NCBI RefSeq assembly: GCF_004768545.1
Contig: NZ_CP038634.1
Coordinates: 806,001-870,000, forward strand
Source: Cupriavidus oxalaticus
Lineage (GTDB): Bacteria; Pseudomonadota; Gammaproteobacteria; Burkholderiales; Burkholderiaceae
Length of the DNA stretch: 64,000 nucleotides
Reading direction: 5' to 3'
Positions 38,710 through 46,816 of the stretch are shown in pieces. How positions within the stretch are numbered: the stretch's first letter is position 1; every line of letters starts with the position of its first letter. The notes under the pieces were generated by a model. That model saw nothing but the letters and a program-made list of their open reading frames with translations, did no database searches and had not been told where the DNA came from. The translations under genes and the position numbers were made by a program.

Positions 38710-39756
38710 ATGCGCAATGACTTGTTGAGAAACCTGGCAGCCGGTGCCCGCGCTGCCATCGCCGATCCTGCGCGGATCTCCATCGTGGGAAGCGATGCAA
38801 ACCCGCGCTTTGAGCTGTTCCACGCGGCCAGTTCGCTGTGCTCGCAGAAGGTCCGCACGGTGCTGTCCGAGAAGCAGTTGCCATACCGGTCGAACGACAT
38901 GATGATCCTGAGTTCGATGGGTCCGGACGGCGTCGTTCCCGCGGAGCACTATCACCCGCCCTATGTACGCCTGCGGCTGATGGCCGGACTGGAAATCGGG
39001 CGGGAGTTCGTCAGCGGCTATAGCGGGCGCCCTTCCGTGGATACCGACGGCTTCGATCCGTGCGCGGTGCCATTGCTCGTCGACTACGAAGCCTCCCGCG
39101 TGATCGCGGATTCCCGGCGGATCTGCTGCTATCTCGACGCGGTATCGCGCGCGCCCGTCCAGCTCTTGCCGGACGATGACCAGGCGCGTGCCGCGGTGAT
39201 GCGCCAGGTGGGCATCGTCGACCAGATGCCGAACGGCGCCCTGCTATATGGCTTTCATCCCGACGCCGACGGGCGGCCAGACGCGCTCAAGACGGTCATG
39301 GAAACGGTCTACGACCACAAGATCGCAGCGCTCGAGGCCATGCTGGCCGGCAATGGCGACGACGCTGAACTCGTTGCCGCCTATCGCGCCAAGCTCGCGA
39401 AGGAGCGCGGCGGCCGGGCGGTCCGCCGCGATGCCGCATTCCAGCGTGCCGCGCACCATCACGTCGAAGGCGTGTTGAAGGAGCTGGACCGCACGCTGGG
39501 GGCCGCACCGGCCCTGTATGTTGCGGGACACGCGTTCTCCCTTGGAGATGTGCTGTGGGGTGTCAACCTGGTGCGGCTGACGTACCTGGGGCTCGCGCCG
39601 ATGTGGCACGACCTGCCCAACGTTGCCCGCTATGTCGAAACCCTGGTCAAGCGGCCTTCGCTCTGCAGGGAGGCGGTCCGCGCCACGATCGACTCGCTGC
39701 CGCCATCGCGACAGATGGATGCCTTGGGAACCTGCATGGAGACGGCGCCGGCCTGA
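38710..39756 (+). CDS. Glutathione S-transferase-like protein (PcpC/LinD type)
   Basis: A 348-residue protein with an N-terminal thioredoxin-like GST domain (ASSLCSQKVRTVLSEK, residues 39-54) and a long helical C-terminal domain. C44 in SLCSQKVR corresponds to the active cysteine of tetrachlorohydroquinone reductive dehalogenase (SICSMKTR in PcpC, from memory). The length is close to LinD. This suggests glutathione-dependent removal of a halogen or other leaving group from a hydroquinone. It lies 29 bases after the dioxygenase and is followed by a strong terminator. Confidence 0.72.
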   Translation: MRNDLLRNLAAGARAAIADPARISIVGSDANPRFELFHAASSLCSQKVRTVLSEKQLPYRSNDMMILSSMGPDGVVPAEHYHPPYVRLRLMAGLEIGREFVSGYSGRPSVDTDGFDPCAVPLLVDYEASRVIADSRRICCYLDAVSRAPVQLLPDDDQARAAVMRQVGIVDQMPNGALLYGFHPDADGRPDALKTVMETVYDHKIAALEAMLAGNGDDAELVAAYRAKLAKERGGRAVRRDAAFQRAAHHHVEGVLKELDRTLGAAPALYVAGHAFSLGDVLWGVNLVRLTYLGLAPMWHDLPNVARYVETLVKRPSLCREAVRATIDSLPPSRQMDALGTCMETAPA

Positions 39757-39799
39757 GCGGTAGCCAGCTTGTCATCGGGCTGTGCCGATGAAGCAATCG

Positions 39800-39829
39800 G
39801 GCGGAGACTCCGAGTCTCCGCCTTTTTTT
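39800..39829 (+). terminator. Intrinsic terminator of the Fe-ADH/amidase/dioxygenase/GST operon
   Basis: GGCGGAGACT-CCG-AGTCTCCGCC forms a perfect 10-bp stem with a 3-base loop, followed by seven T. This is the clearest intrinsic terminator in the window. It also separates the convergent flavodoxin gene. Confidence 0.95.
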
Positions 39830-39847
39830 ACGATCAGGCTTTTACTT

Positions 39848-40495
39848 TCAGGCTGCCACGGGCTCCGGCTGGACGTGCAGGGCACGGGCGACAGTCGTCA
39901 CCCTGCGGCCCTGGTACCGTGCAACGTCGAGGTGATCGTCGTCGGGCTTCACGGTGTCACGGTGCGAGACGTGCGTCGCGCCGTAGGGGGTGCCGGCCTT
40001 GAACATCGCCGCGTCGGCATAGCCCAGCGGCACGATGATCAGGCCCAGGTGGGCCATGGGCGTGTAGGCCGCCAGCAGCGTGGCTTCATTGCCGCCGTGG
40101 CGCGAGGACGTCGTGCCGAACACCGAGCCCACCTTGCCATTGAGCTTGCCCGCGAACCACAGGCCGCCGAGCCCGTCGATATAGGCCTTGAGTTCGGTCG
40201 AGATGGTCCCGAACCGCGTCGGCGTGCCGAACACGATGGCGTCGGCCCACTCGGCATCGGCTTCGGTCGGCGCGTCGTATTTCGCGTTCATCTCCGTGGC
40301 GTTCTCGAGCCAGCCCGGCGCCTGCCGCATGACGTCGGGGCCGACGACCTCCCGCGCGCGCCGCATGCGGACTTCGGCGCCGGTATCGAGGGCCCCCTCG
40401 GCGACAGCCTTGGCCAGCATCTCGGTGGAGCTGTTGCGTGAATAGAAAACGATCAGTACCTTTGGCTTGCGCATATCGATCCCCGGCAACGTCAT
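39848..40495 (-). CDS. WrbA-like NAD(P)H:quinone oxidoreductase
   Basis: A 215-residue flavodoxin-like enzyme with FYSRNSSTEMLAKAVAEGA for FMN phosphate binding, FGTPTRFGTISTELKAYIDGLGGLW and FGTTSSRHGGNEATLLAAYTPMAHLGLIIVPLGY, typical of WrbA. It would reduce quinones to hydroquinones by two electrons, keeping the ring-cleavage substrate reduced. The start overlaps the stop of the dioxygenase gene (ATGA), so the two are made together. Confidence 0.87.
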   Translation of the reverse strand: MTLPGIDMRKPKVLIVFYSRNSSTEMLAKAVAEGALDTGAEVRMRRAREVVGPDVMRQAPGWLENATEMNAKYDAPTEADAEWADAIVFGTPTRFGTISTELKAYIDGLGGLWFAGKLNGKVGSVFGTTSSRHGGNEATLLAAYTPMAHLGLIIVPLGYADAAMFKAGTPYGATHVSHRDTVKPDDDHLDVARYQGRRVTTVARALHVQPEPVAA

Positions 40496-41442
40496 GCGGA
40501 AATGGGCTCGAGCCGGCCCAGCAGCTCATCCTTGCGATCCACCAGCCAGGGCGGAAGCTGGAACTCCTCGCCAAAATGGCCGGGCTCTTCATCGATCGCG
40601 AAGCCGATGTCGGTGGTCGTGGCCTCGAACATCACGCCGCCGGGCATCTTGAAGTACATCGAGCGGAAATAGTTGCGGTGCACCGATTCGGAGGTGTCGA
40701 TGTAGCCCAGCGCAAACAGCTTCTCCTTCAGGATCGCCTGCTGTTCGACGTTGTCCACGGCGAACGCCACATGGTGGATCGTACCCTCGCCGTAGATCGA
40801 CGAGCCCTGGTGCCGGTCCGGCTCATGCTGGAACTCGACGACCGTGCCCGGGCCGCCGGTGTACGTCTCGAAGCGGTAGTAGGGTCCCGACTGGCCAACG
40901 TGGCGGAAGCCGATCGCTTCGCTCATGAAGCGGATCGATTCGGCGACATCGCGCAGCGACAGCGTGATGCTGTGCACGCCGCGGATGGCATGGGCCTCGG
41001 GGATATCGCTGGCCACGCAGGCCGGACGCGGGTCCAGATCCGTTTCGACGAGATCGAACTCGATGCCGCACGGATGCTGGAACCGCTGGCGGCGCTCGCC
41101 GAAGCGCTCGACGATCTCGCTGTCATACGGCACGTTCATGGCATCGAAGCGGCTGCGCCAGAACTCGAGCGAGCCCGTGGGCACCGAGTAGTTGATGACC
41201 CGCACCTGGCCCGATCCCTGGCGCGCCATGACCCCGCGCTGGCGGAACGGGAACGACGTCACCAGGGTCCCCGGATCGCCATTCGCGTTGCCGTAGTAGA
41301 GGTGGTAGATGGGATCTTCGCCGTCGAGAAGCACGGTCTTCTTCACGAGGCTCTGCCCGAGCAGCTTGACGTAGAAGTCCACATCCTCCTGCGCGTGCCG
41401 CACGCCGGCGGTCAGGTGATGAAATCCCTTGAGCATTGTCAT
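40492..41442 (-). CDS. LinE/PcpA/MhqO-type hydroquinone ring-cleavage dioxygenase
   Basis: A 316-residue two-domain vicinal-oxygen-chelate dioxygenase. Likely Fe(II) ligands are H157 (GVHSIT), H223 or H224 (TIHHVAF) and E273 (VMFEATT), with spacing like PcpA. The N-terminal block FYVKLLGQSLVKKTVLLDG and IYHLYYGNANGDPGTL is close to LinE. It should cleave (substituted) hydroquinone between a hydroxylated carbon and its neighbour, giving an acyl halide/maleylacetate or hydroxymuconic semialdehyde. AGAGGA precedes ATG at 41442. It is divergent from a LysR gene. Confidence 0.85.
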   Translation of the reverse strand: MTMLKGFHHLTAGVRHAQEDVDFYVKLLGQSLVKKTVLLDGEDPIYHLYYGNANGDPGTLVTSFPFRQRGVMARQGSGQVRVINYSVPTGSLEFWRSRFDAMNVPYDSEIVERFGERRQRFQHPCGIEFDLVETDLDPRPACVASDIPEAHAIRGVHSITLSLRDVAESIRFMSEAIGFRHVGQSGPYYRFETYTGGPGTVVEFQHEPDRHQGSSIYGEGTIHHVAFAVDNVEQQAILKEKLFALGYIDTSESVHRNYFRSMYFKMPGGVMFEATTTDIGFAIDEEPGHFGEEFQLPPWLVDRKDELLGRLEPISA

Positions 41443-41718
41443 TGTCCTCTCCAGTTTGAAATAAGCATGTAGAAACAGCGCAGAGCCGCTCCTGCGCAAC
41501 AGCTTATGTCGCCGGATTCCGCTTGGGCAGCCGTCACGGGTTGTACGCAGGGTTCGGCAAACTTGGACAATGGCGCCCGGTGCGGCGCGGTGCGCCCGGT
41601 GGGCACCAAGGCTTGCCCGGATGGCAGTGGGCGCCGGCGCTGGAGTATGATCGGGCGTCACCCACTCGCCCCCTCAGCAAACCCGCCGGCATTGGAATGG
41701 CCGGCGAATCCCCATGCC

Positions 41719-42630
41719 ATGCTCGATCTGAAGGACGTCTATTACTTCGTGCAGGTGGTCGACCGCGGCGGATTCACCGCGGCCGGCGAGGCGCTCCGGC
41801 TTCCGAAGTCCACGCTGAGCCACCGCGTCAAGGAACTGGAAGCCTCGCTGGGCGTGCGGCTCATCAACCGGACCTCGCGCCAGTTCGCGATGACGGAAGT
41901 GGGCCAGGAGTTCTACCAGTACGCCATGGCGCTGATGCGCAGTGCCGAGCTTGCCGAAGAAGCCATGCGCCAGCGGCTGGCGGAGCCGAGTGGCGTGATC
42001 CGCGTGACGGTGGCTGTGGACATCGCCCAGTTCGCGCTGCGCCACGTGCTTCCGACCTTCCTCTCCGACCACCCCAAGGTGAGAATCGACGAAACCGCCA
42101 CGGACAGGATCGTGGACATCGTCGGCGAGGGCTTCGACCTGGCGATCCGCGGTCATGTCGGCCAGCTGCAGGACTCCAACCTGGTCCAGCATCCGCTGGC
42201 CAGGACGCCGTGGTATCTCTTCGCCGGGCCCGACTATCTCGAACGGACGTCGGTGCCGACGCAGCCCGAGGAACTGGCGTCTCACTCTATCATCGCCATG
42301 GCGGGCAAGGGCGCGTCGCAATGGCAATTGCAGGGGCCGGACAAGCGCGTGGCCACCGTGCCGTTTGAACCGAGGTTCCTGAGCAACAGCCTGATCTCGC
42401 TGAAAGAAGCGGCGTGCGCGAACGTCGGCATCACCGCGCTGCCGGTGTACGCCTGCCAGGCCGAGCTGAAGGCGGGCGGGCTGCGGCAGATACTGCCGGA
42501 ATGGATCGCCGCGGACGCCCGTATCACCGCCCTCATTCCCTATCGCACGGGCCTGCTGCCGGCGGTCCGCACACTGGTGGACTATCTCGCCGTGGTGCTG
42601 CCGGAGGTGACGGCGTTCGACCGGCACTGA
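41719..42630 (+). CDS. LysR-type regulator of the hydroquinone dioxygenase locus
   Basis: A 303-residue LysR protein with its helix-turn-helix in VDRGGFTAAGEALRLPKSTLSHRVKELEASLGVRLINRTSR. The remainder is the substrate-binding domain. The start at 41719 puts the motif at the family-normal distance. It is divergent from the LinE-like/WrbA pair and probably activates that pair, and maybe the opposite operon, with a pathway intermediate as coinducer. Confidence 0.88.
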   Translation: MLDLKDVYYFVQVVDRGGFTAAGEALRLPKSTLSHRVKELEASLGVRLINRTSRQFAMTEVGQEFYQYAMALMRSAELAEEAMRQRLAEPSGVIRVTVAVDIAQFALRHVLPTFLSDHPKVRIDETATDRIVDIVGEGFDLAIRGHVGQLQDSNLVQHPLARTPWYLFAGPDYLERTSVPTQPEELASHSIIAMAGKGASQWQLQGPDKRVATVPFEPRFLSNSLISLKEAACANVGITALPVYACQAELKAGGLRQILPEWIAADARITALIPYRTGLLPAVRTLVDYLAVVLPEVTAFDRH

Positions 42631-42699
42631 GCCCGCCCGGAACGCAGCAACGCCGCAACGCCGAACGCCGGAACGCTAGCCGGCGGCGCGCTCCGACTT

Positions 42700-42897
42700 C
42701 TTCGCCAGCTCCAGGCACGCTCAAACCGCTCGAACAGGAAATCGATGAAGACGCGCAGCTTCGCGGGCTGGTGGCGGCGGCATTGGTATGCCACGTTTAT
42801 CGTCAGCCTGGGAAGCTGCCGGTCCGCCAGCACCGCCACCGGCCGGCCGGCCACGATGTCTTCGTAGATGATGTGCCTCACCCACGCCGCGTGCCGC
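42700..42897 (-). pseudogene. Remnant of a LysR-type regulator (C-terminal end)
   Basis: Only the last ~60 residues remain in frame: HAAWVRHIIYEDIVAGRP, then VAVLADRQLP and AKLRVFIDFLFERFERAW, the usual end of a LysR substrate-binding domain. No N-terminus or start exists upstream; the reading enters unrelated remnant sequence at 42898. It is probably dead. Confidence 0.6.
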
Positions 42898-43197
42898 GAG
42901 ACTATCGCGCCGCGGTGATTCGCGCTCGAATTCGCGGATCACCAGGTTGCCAAGGATGGCATCCCTTCCCGCTTCGATCAGGCGATCGACGTCACTCTCG
43001 GGCAGGCGAAGCCTCGTCGGCAGCTCGTTCAGACTTGCAGCACGCTCCTTGTCGAGGGACTCAAACGAGATCCGCGTGACCAAGAATTCCACTTCGTTGC
43101 AACGCCAGCCTGGGCGGCGTGCGGCGATCTCCTGCAGCCGGGAATTCGGCATCCCGCACCGATACGCCACGAGGTCGTCGCGCCACTGCTGCATCAT
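42898..43197 (-). pseudogene. Remnant of a patatin-like phospholipase gene (C-terminal part)
   Basis: On the minus strand the reading gives HQMMQQWRDDLVAYRCGMP, VEFLVTRISFESLDKE, SLNELPTRLRLPESDVDRL and IEAGRDAILGNLVIREFERE. The LNxLPTxxxLPxxxVDxLIxAG pattern is typical near the end of patatin-like proteins. Neither start nor full domain is present. Its 46-base end (42898-42943) occurs again at 46692-46737. Confidence 0.5.
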
Positions 43198-43252
43198 TTG
43201 ATGGATGGGCGATCCGGCCAGCATGCCGTCCGGCGCCACGATAGTGGTCAGG
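43198..43252 (-). pseudogene. Nitrilase gene fragment with an internal deletion
   Basis: Two blocks match the intact nitrilase at 46817-47830. Block 43198-43218 matches 46871-46891 with one mismatch, and 43219-43252 is identical to 47066-47099. The 174 bases between these blocks in the nitrilase are missing here. The translated remnant reads LTTIVAPDGML. Confidence 0.8.
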
Positions 43253-43402
43253 TATTCGAGCCGTTCAACTGCTCGCACGTCGGCTGTGCATCGGACTGCG
43301 GACATCGACCATCTAGCGCGTTCAAAGCCTCGTTGCGCTCCTGTGATGACGGAGCCAGAACGACAATCGCGAGGTCAAGCGGCACCACCCGATAAACGAG
43401 CG

Positions 43403-43957
43403 TTAGTCCAGAGCCGCCCGAGTTTCACGAAGAATCTCTTCTGACAGTTCAGGATCATCCACCGCCCGAGCCAGAATGAGCGCGCCGACGATGCTTGAAA
43501 GGGTATGAATCGCATCGCGACGAGCATTCTTCTTTTTTGTCTTTGCACCAGGCTCAGTGAAGCCTTTGAGCATACCCTCGACATGCTGTGTGAAGGCCGG
43601 TTGAGCCGCAGGTTCACGCGCAATCTCGCCAGCCAATCCTGCCATCATGCATCCGTTGCCTCTGTCGTCGCGGTGTTGCTCGGTGAGATATCCGTCAACG
43701 TATTGAGCCCGCTGCTCACCGCGAGCCCCGCGTTCTCTCATGGACGCGAGCGCTTTGGCCGATGTGTCTTCGATACTCTTCGCGATCAGATCCTCTTTTG
43801 ACTCGAAGTGATTGTAGAAGGCGCCATGTGTAAGGCCGGTCGCCTTCATGATCTCGCTGAGGCTGACTCCGGAAAATCCGTGTTCGCGAAACAAAATGGA
43901 TGCCTGTTCCAGGATCCGGGCATGCTTCTCTGCCGTCTCTTCTGGCGGGTAACGCAT
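43403..43957 (-). CDS. TetR-family repressor
   Basis: A 184-residue regulator with the TetR helix-turn-helix at residues ~12-55 (ILEQASILFREHGFSGVSLSEIM then GLTHGAFYNHFESKEDLI). The ligand domain resembles TetR_C regulators of NmrA/oxidoreductase genes. GGAGG precedes ATG at 43957. It is divergent from the NmrA-like reductase gene and separated from it by palindromic operator candidates. Codon use is less GC-biased than in most neighbours. Confidence 0.9.
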   Translation of the reverse strand: MRYPPEETAEKHARILEQASILFREHGFSGVSLSEIMKATGLTHGAFYNHFESKEDLIAKSIEDTSAKALASMRERGARGEQRAQYVDGYLTEQHRDDRGNGCMMAGLAGEIAREPAAQPAFTQHVEGMLKGFTEPGAKTKKKNARRDAIHTLSSIVGALILARAVDDPELSEEILRETRAALD

Positions 43958-44005
43958 TGCGTCCTCCGAAAACTGCGAAAAAATTAGTTGACGGCAAACA
44001 GTATA

Positions 44006-44106
44006 ACCATCATGCTTGGCAAACGGAAGCATGATGGTCATCATGTTTGACGGGTCGCATTTCAAGCGACCCCGGGCACGTGCGCGCCCCCTAACATGAT
44101 GATCAT
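44006..44106. promoter_or_regulatory. Operator cluster between tetR-like and NmrA-like genes
   Basis: ACCATCATGCTT (44006-44017) pairs perfectly with AAGCATGATGGT (44027-44038). The right arm also belongs to CATGATG-GT-CATCATG (44030-44045). A third dyad ATGAT-G-ATCAT lies at 44096-44106. The shared ATGATG/CATCAT half-sites suggest several binding sites for one dimeric repressor, probably the TetR protein, controlling both directions. Confidence 0.75.
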
Positions 44107-44172
44107 ACTGCTTAGTCTTGCGGACACGGCGCACAAGCTTTGGCCGCGCTTCCTTAGTCTCCGGAGATCCAT

Positions 44173-45036
44173 ATGAAGAAGTTTCTCGTTACAGGTTCCA
44201 CTGGCGTTACAGGCACTCCTACCGTTCGCCTCCTGCTCGAAAACGGCCACAAGGTGATGGCTTTCGTTCGTCGTGAAGACGTCCGTTCCGAGGCGATGAA
44301 GGAACTGGGCGCGGAAATCGTGACCGGCGATATGCTGAAGATCGAAGATGTCCGTCGTGCGATGAAGGGTGTTGATGGAGTCTACTTCTGCTATCCACTG
44401 ACACAAGGCGCGGTAGAAGCTACGGCGATCCTCGCCCAGGCTGCAACCGAGCACAGTGTGAAGCAGATCGTGTACATGTCGCACCGACAGTCGCGCCCGC
44501 ACGCGCGCAGCCCGGCAACGATGAGTCACTGGCTTTCCGAGCAGATCCTCGACCGCTCGGGCATTCCGACAGCACATCTTCGCGTCAATTTCTTCGCCGA
44601 ATGGATCTTGTACACAGCCGCTGAGATTCGCGCCGGCCGCTATCTGACGCCGTTCGATCCGGAGAGCCGCTTCGTGCCCATCGCCGCTGTCGATATCGCA
44701 CGAGTGGTTGGAAAGATTCTTGAGAATCCCGAGGCGTTCGGTAGGACGATCATTCCGGTCACAGGCTCGGTCGAAGTCAGCCACATCGAACTCACGGGCA
44801 TTCTCGCGAGGACGCTCGGAAAGGAGATTCGCTTCGAGCAGGTGTCGCCGGACGAGTTCGTAAAGGCCATTGGCCTGGACGGCGATCCTTCCTTTGCTGC
44901 CCATTTCAAGGCGGTCAAGGTCGATCAGCAGGAGCAATTGCTTGCCGGTGTCGACAAGAGCGCGGCGGAGATCGTCGGTCAGCCGCTGACGACGCCCGAA
45001 CAGTTCATCGAAGAGCATCGCCATCTCTTGGCGTAA
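44173..45036 (+). CDS. NmrA-like NAD(P)-binding oxidoreductase
   Basis: A 287-residue atypical SDR with Rossmann motif TGSTGVTG at residues 7-14 and the NmrA-type pattern VDGVYFCYPL, RVNFFAEW and VAAVDIARV (here IAAVDIARV). The classical YxxxK is absent, as usual in NmrA-like redox sensors and quinone/azo reductases. It is divergent from the TetR gene. GC at third positions is visibly lower than in genes to the left, suggesting more recent acquisition with its repressor. Confidence 0.85.
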   Translation: MKKFLVTGSTGVTGTPTVRLLLENGHKVMAFVRREDVRSEAMKELGAEIVTGDMLKIEDVRRAMKGVDGVYFCYPLTQGAVEATAILAQAATEHSVKQIVYMSHRQSRPHARSPATMSHWLSEQILDRSGIPTAHLRVNFFAEWILYTAAEIRAGRYLTPFDPESRFVPIAAVDIARVVGKILENPEAFGRTIIPVTGSVEVSHIELTGILARTLGKEIRFEQVSPDEFVKAIGLDGDPSFAAHFKAVKVDQQEQLLAGVDKSAAEIVGQPLTTPEQFIEEHRHLLA

Positions 45037-45072
45037 ATGTCACCGCCGAGTCGCTAGTTGCCCCTGGCGCAT

Positions 45073-45094
45073 GCGCACCCCTGGGCGGGTGCGC
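45073..45094 (+). terminator. Hairpin after the NmrA-like gene
   Basis: GCGCACCC-ctgggc-GGGTGCGC is a perfect 8-bp stem 37 bases after the stop codon. No T-run follows, so termination strength is doubtful. Confidence 0.45.
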
Positions 45095-45271
45095 CGACGT
45101 CGGAGACCGGCCACTCAGAGTCGTTCGGCAGAACCGCTTTCTGACTCGAATGCGCCTCCGGGAAGCCATCTCCCATCGCCATTCACGAAAGTAGGAGATT
45201 GGCTGACATCGCTGTGAGCTTCCCTGACCTACTACTGAAGCACCATGACACAACGAAGTTCGGAGACAGCA

Positions 45272-45535
45272 ATGAGAAAGCTAGCCTTCCTTGCCGCCCT
45301 TTCGTTAGCCGTTGCAGCTTGGGCGCAGGGCGGTCGCTACGGTTCCCCTCCAACACCCGGGACTGACACTGGCCGGCGCGCGGAGCCGTCTGTGCAGGCA
45401 GCCAGCGGTGTCTCTGGCGAGCGCGCAAAAACGAACGGCAAGGCTGACCGCGATATGGGGCGTGCCGCCGGCCAGGGCGCGTCCGCGGCAGCAACGCCTG
45501 GCCACCCCGCGTCGTCGCCCAGGAGTCGGCCTTGA
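45272..45535 (+). CDS. Small exported hypothetical protein
   Basis: An 87-residue protein with a standard signal peptide (MRKLAFLAALSLAVAAWAQG) and a short, Gly/Ala/Ser-rich, probably disordered mature part. CGGAG lies six bases before ATG at 45272; an upstream in-frame ATG at 45245 lacks one. I do not recognise a family. Confidence 0.6.
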   Translation: MRKLAFLAALSLAVAAWAQGGRYGSPPTPGTDTGRRAEPSVQAASGVSGERAKTNGKADRDMGRAAGQGASAAATPGHPASSPRSRP

Positions 45536-45626
45536 TGCCCTGTTGGCGGCACTCGAGCTGGCCTCGTTGCGCCGAAATGCAGTGCGCTGGATATCCTTGA
45601 CTACAAGGGCGCAAGGGCACAAAGGC

Positions 45627-46658
45627 TCAAGGGGGGCCGTCGAAGGCATCAAAGCGTATATCGGGCGCGTCGGTATTATGCCGCGACGGCACCACCCTCC
45701 CGAAACGCACGGAACGCGCCTGTAGCGCGGTAGTTTCGGCCACGGAGGTGTGGTGCGCGCGGCCGGCGGCATCACGCCACTCGACACGGCTTATATCGGC
45801 GTTGTCGTCGGCAACATACATCGAGCGCAGCATTGCGAAGCCTGACATGTCAGCCGCCGCGGACTTGTTGGAGGATCGATAGCTCGGCTCGAATGTCACA
45901 TCGAGCGCGGTGCGCTCGCGGCTCACTTCGATCAATCGCACGCTGGCCTCGCCGCCTGCGATGAAGCGCAGTCGAATGGTTCGCCCCTTGGGGTCGATAT
46001 CGATATCGGCGATCTCCACAACGGGTCTGCCAGCCTCCGTTATCGGGCCAATCAGAAACGATGAGCCGTATGAATTGCTGCTAGCGGGTGCTGCCGGCAA
46101 TGGCTTGGCCCGCCAGTACCCGTCGGGGGGGTACAACACCAGCACTTGCGTCTCGCGCAATTTTCCAGCGTGCGAGTGCTTTACATAAAACTGCAGCAGA
46201 TGGAACTCCTGATACACGCTGCCCCACACCGCCACTGGCACAGACCGTGTCCGCCAGAACGTCTCGTAGGTATTGCCTTCGATGGCGAGATCAGGCCCGT
46301 CGTAGATTCGCACCTTACGTGGCTCGAAGCGACGGCCCGGATCCGCGCGGGGCGAATTTTCGCCGAAGTCGCAGTTGGAGAAGTCCGGCGGCGGATAACG
46401 GAGCTCGCGAACCTTGCCGAGATATGGCGGATGTAGCGCCTCTACGCGGAAACGCTGGATTGCCGGCGAACTCAGTACGAACGAGACGTTGTCCTCCTCG
46501 GTGCATTGGGTCGGCGCGGTGAAGTTCCGCACCTCGATGGTCACGGGTGCGGCGCTTGCTGATCGGGGAGCGCCAGGAACCAGCGAATAGACAGCCGCGA
46601 TTACGGCGGCAAAAAGATTGGCTTGCCATGACCTGGGGAATCCGTCGGATTTTGACAT
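45627..46658 (-). CDS. Exported hypothetical protein
   Basis: A 343-residue protein with a signal peptide (cleavage near ASAAPVTIEV) and a beta-rich mature part. Four cysteines occur early or are absent later (C in PTQCTEED and SNCDFGEN), suggesting one disulfide. Aromatic-rich blocks such as VWGSVYQEFHLLQFYVKHSHAG and LVLYPPDGYW look like a lectin- or carbohydrate-binding-type sandwich, but I cannot name a family. The start has no good ribosome site. It is convergent with the small exported protein gene. Confidence 0.65.
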   Translation of the reverse strand: MSKSDGFPRSWQANLFAAVIAAVYSLVPGAPRSASAAPVTIEVRNFTAPTQCTEEDNVSFVLSSPAIQRFRVEALHPPYLGKVRELRYPPPDFSNCDFGENSPRADPGRRFEPRKVRIYDGPDLAIEGNTYETFWRTRSVPVAVWGSVYQEFHLLQFYVKHSHAGKLRETQVLVLYPPDGYWRAKPLPAAPASSNSYGSSFLIGPITEAGRPVVEIADIDIDPKGRTIRLRFIAGGEASVRLIEVSRERTALDVTFEPSYRSSNKSAAADMSGFAMLRSMYVADDNADISRVEWRDAAGRAHHTSVAETTALQARSVRFGRVVPSRHNTDAPDIRFDAFDGPP

Positions 46659-46691
46659 GTAAGCATCGTAGGCGTTGGCGCAGGCTGCAAT

Positions 46692-46737
46692 GAGACTATC
46701 GCGCCGTGGTCATTGGCGCTCGAATTCGCGGATCACC
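46692..46737. repeat. 46-bp copy of sequence at 42898-42943
   Basis: The two segments agree at 43 of 46 bases. Here the copy stands alone between the exported-protein gene and the nitrilase, as an orphan scrap of the patatin-like remnant. Confidence 0.85.
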
Positions 46738-46816
46738 GCGTATCTCCATGGCGCACGACCTCCGGATGACGCATGAGCAGCTTCGGAGAACGCGGCGTAT
46801 TCGAGTGGATACCTCT

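Noticed and set aside
35218..39756. Assigning the island to m-nitrophenol degradation (mnp genes)
   Set aside because: A nitroreductase and a hydroquinone dioxygenase are present, but the hydroxylaminobenzene mutase expected in that route is missing, and the TDO-like gene and amidase are unexplained by it.
42582..43305. Two 99- and 194-codon minus-strand frames as real genes
   Set aside because: They translate pieces of at least three unrelated protein families in series, without starts or complete domains.
43505..43801. 98-codon plus-strand frame opposite the TetR gene
   Set aside because: Antisense to a well-supported TetR gene with a strong ribosome site.
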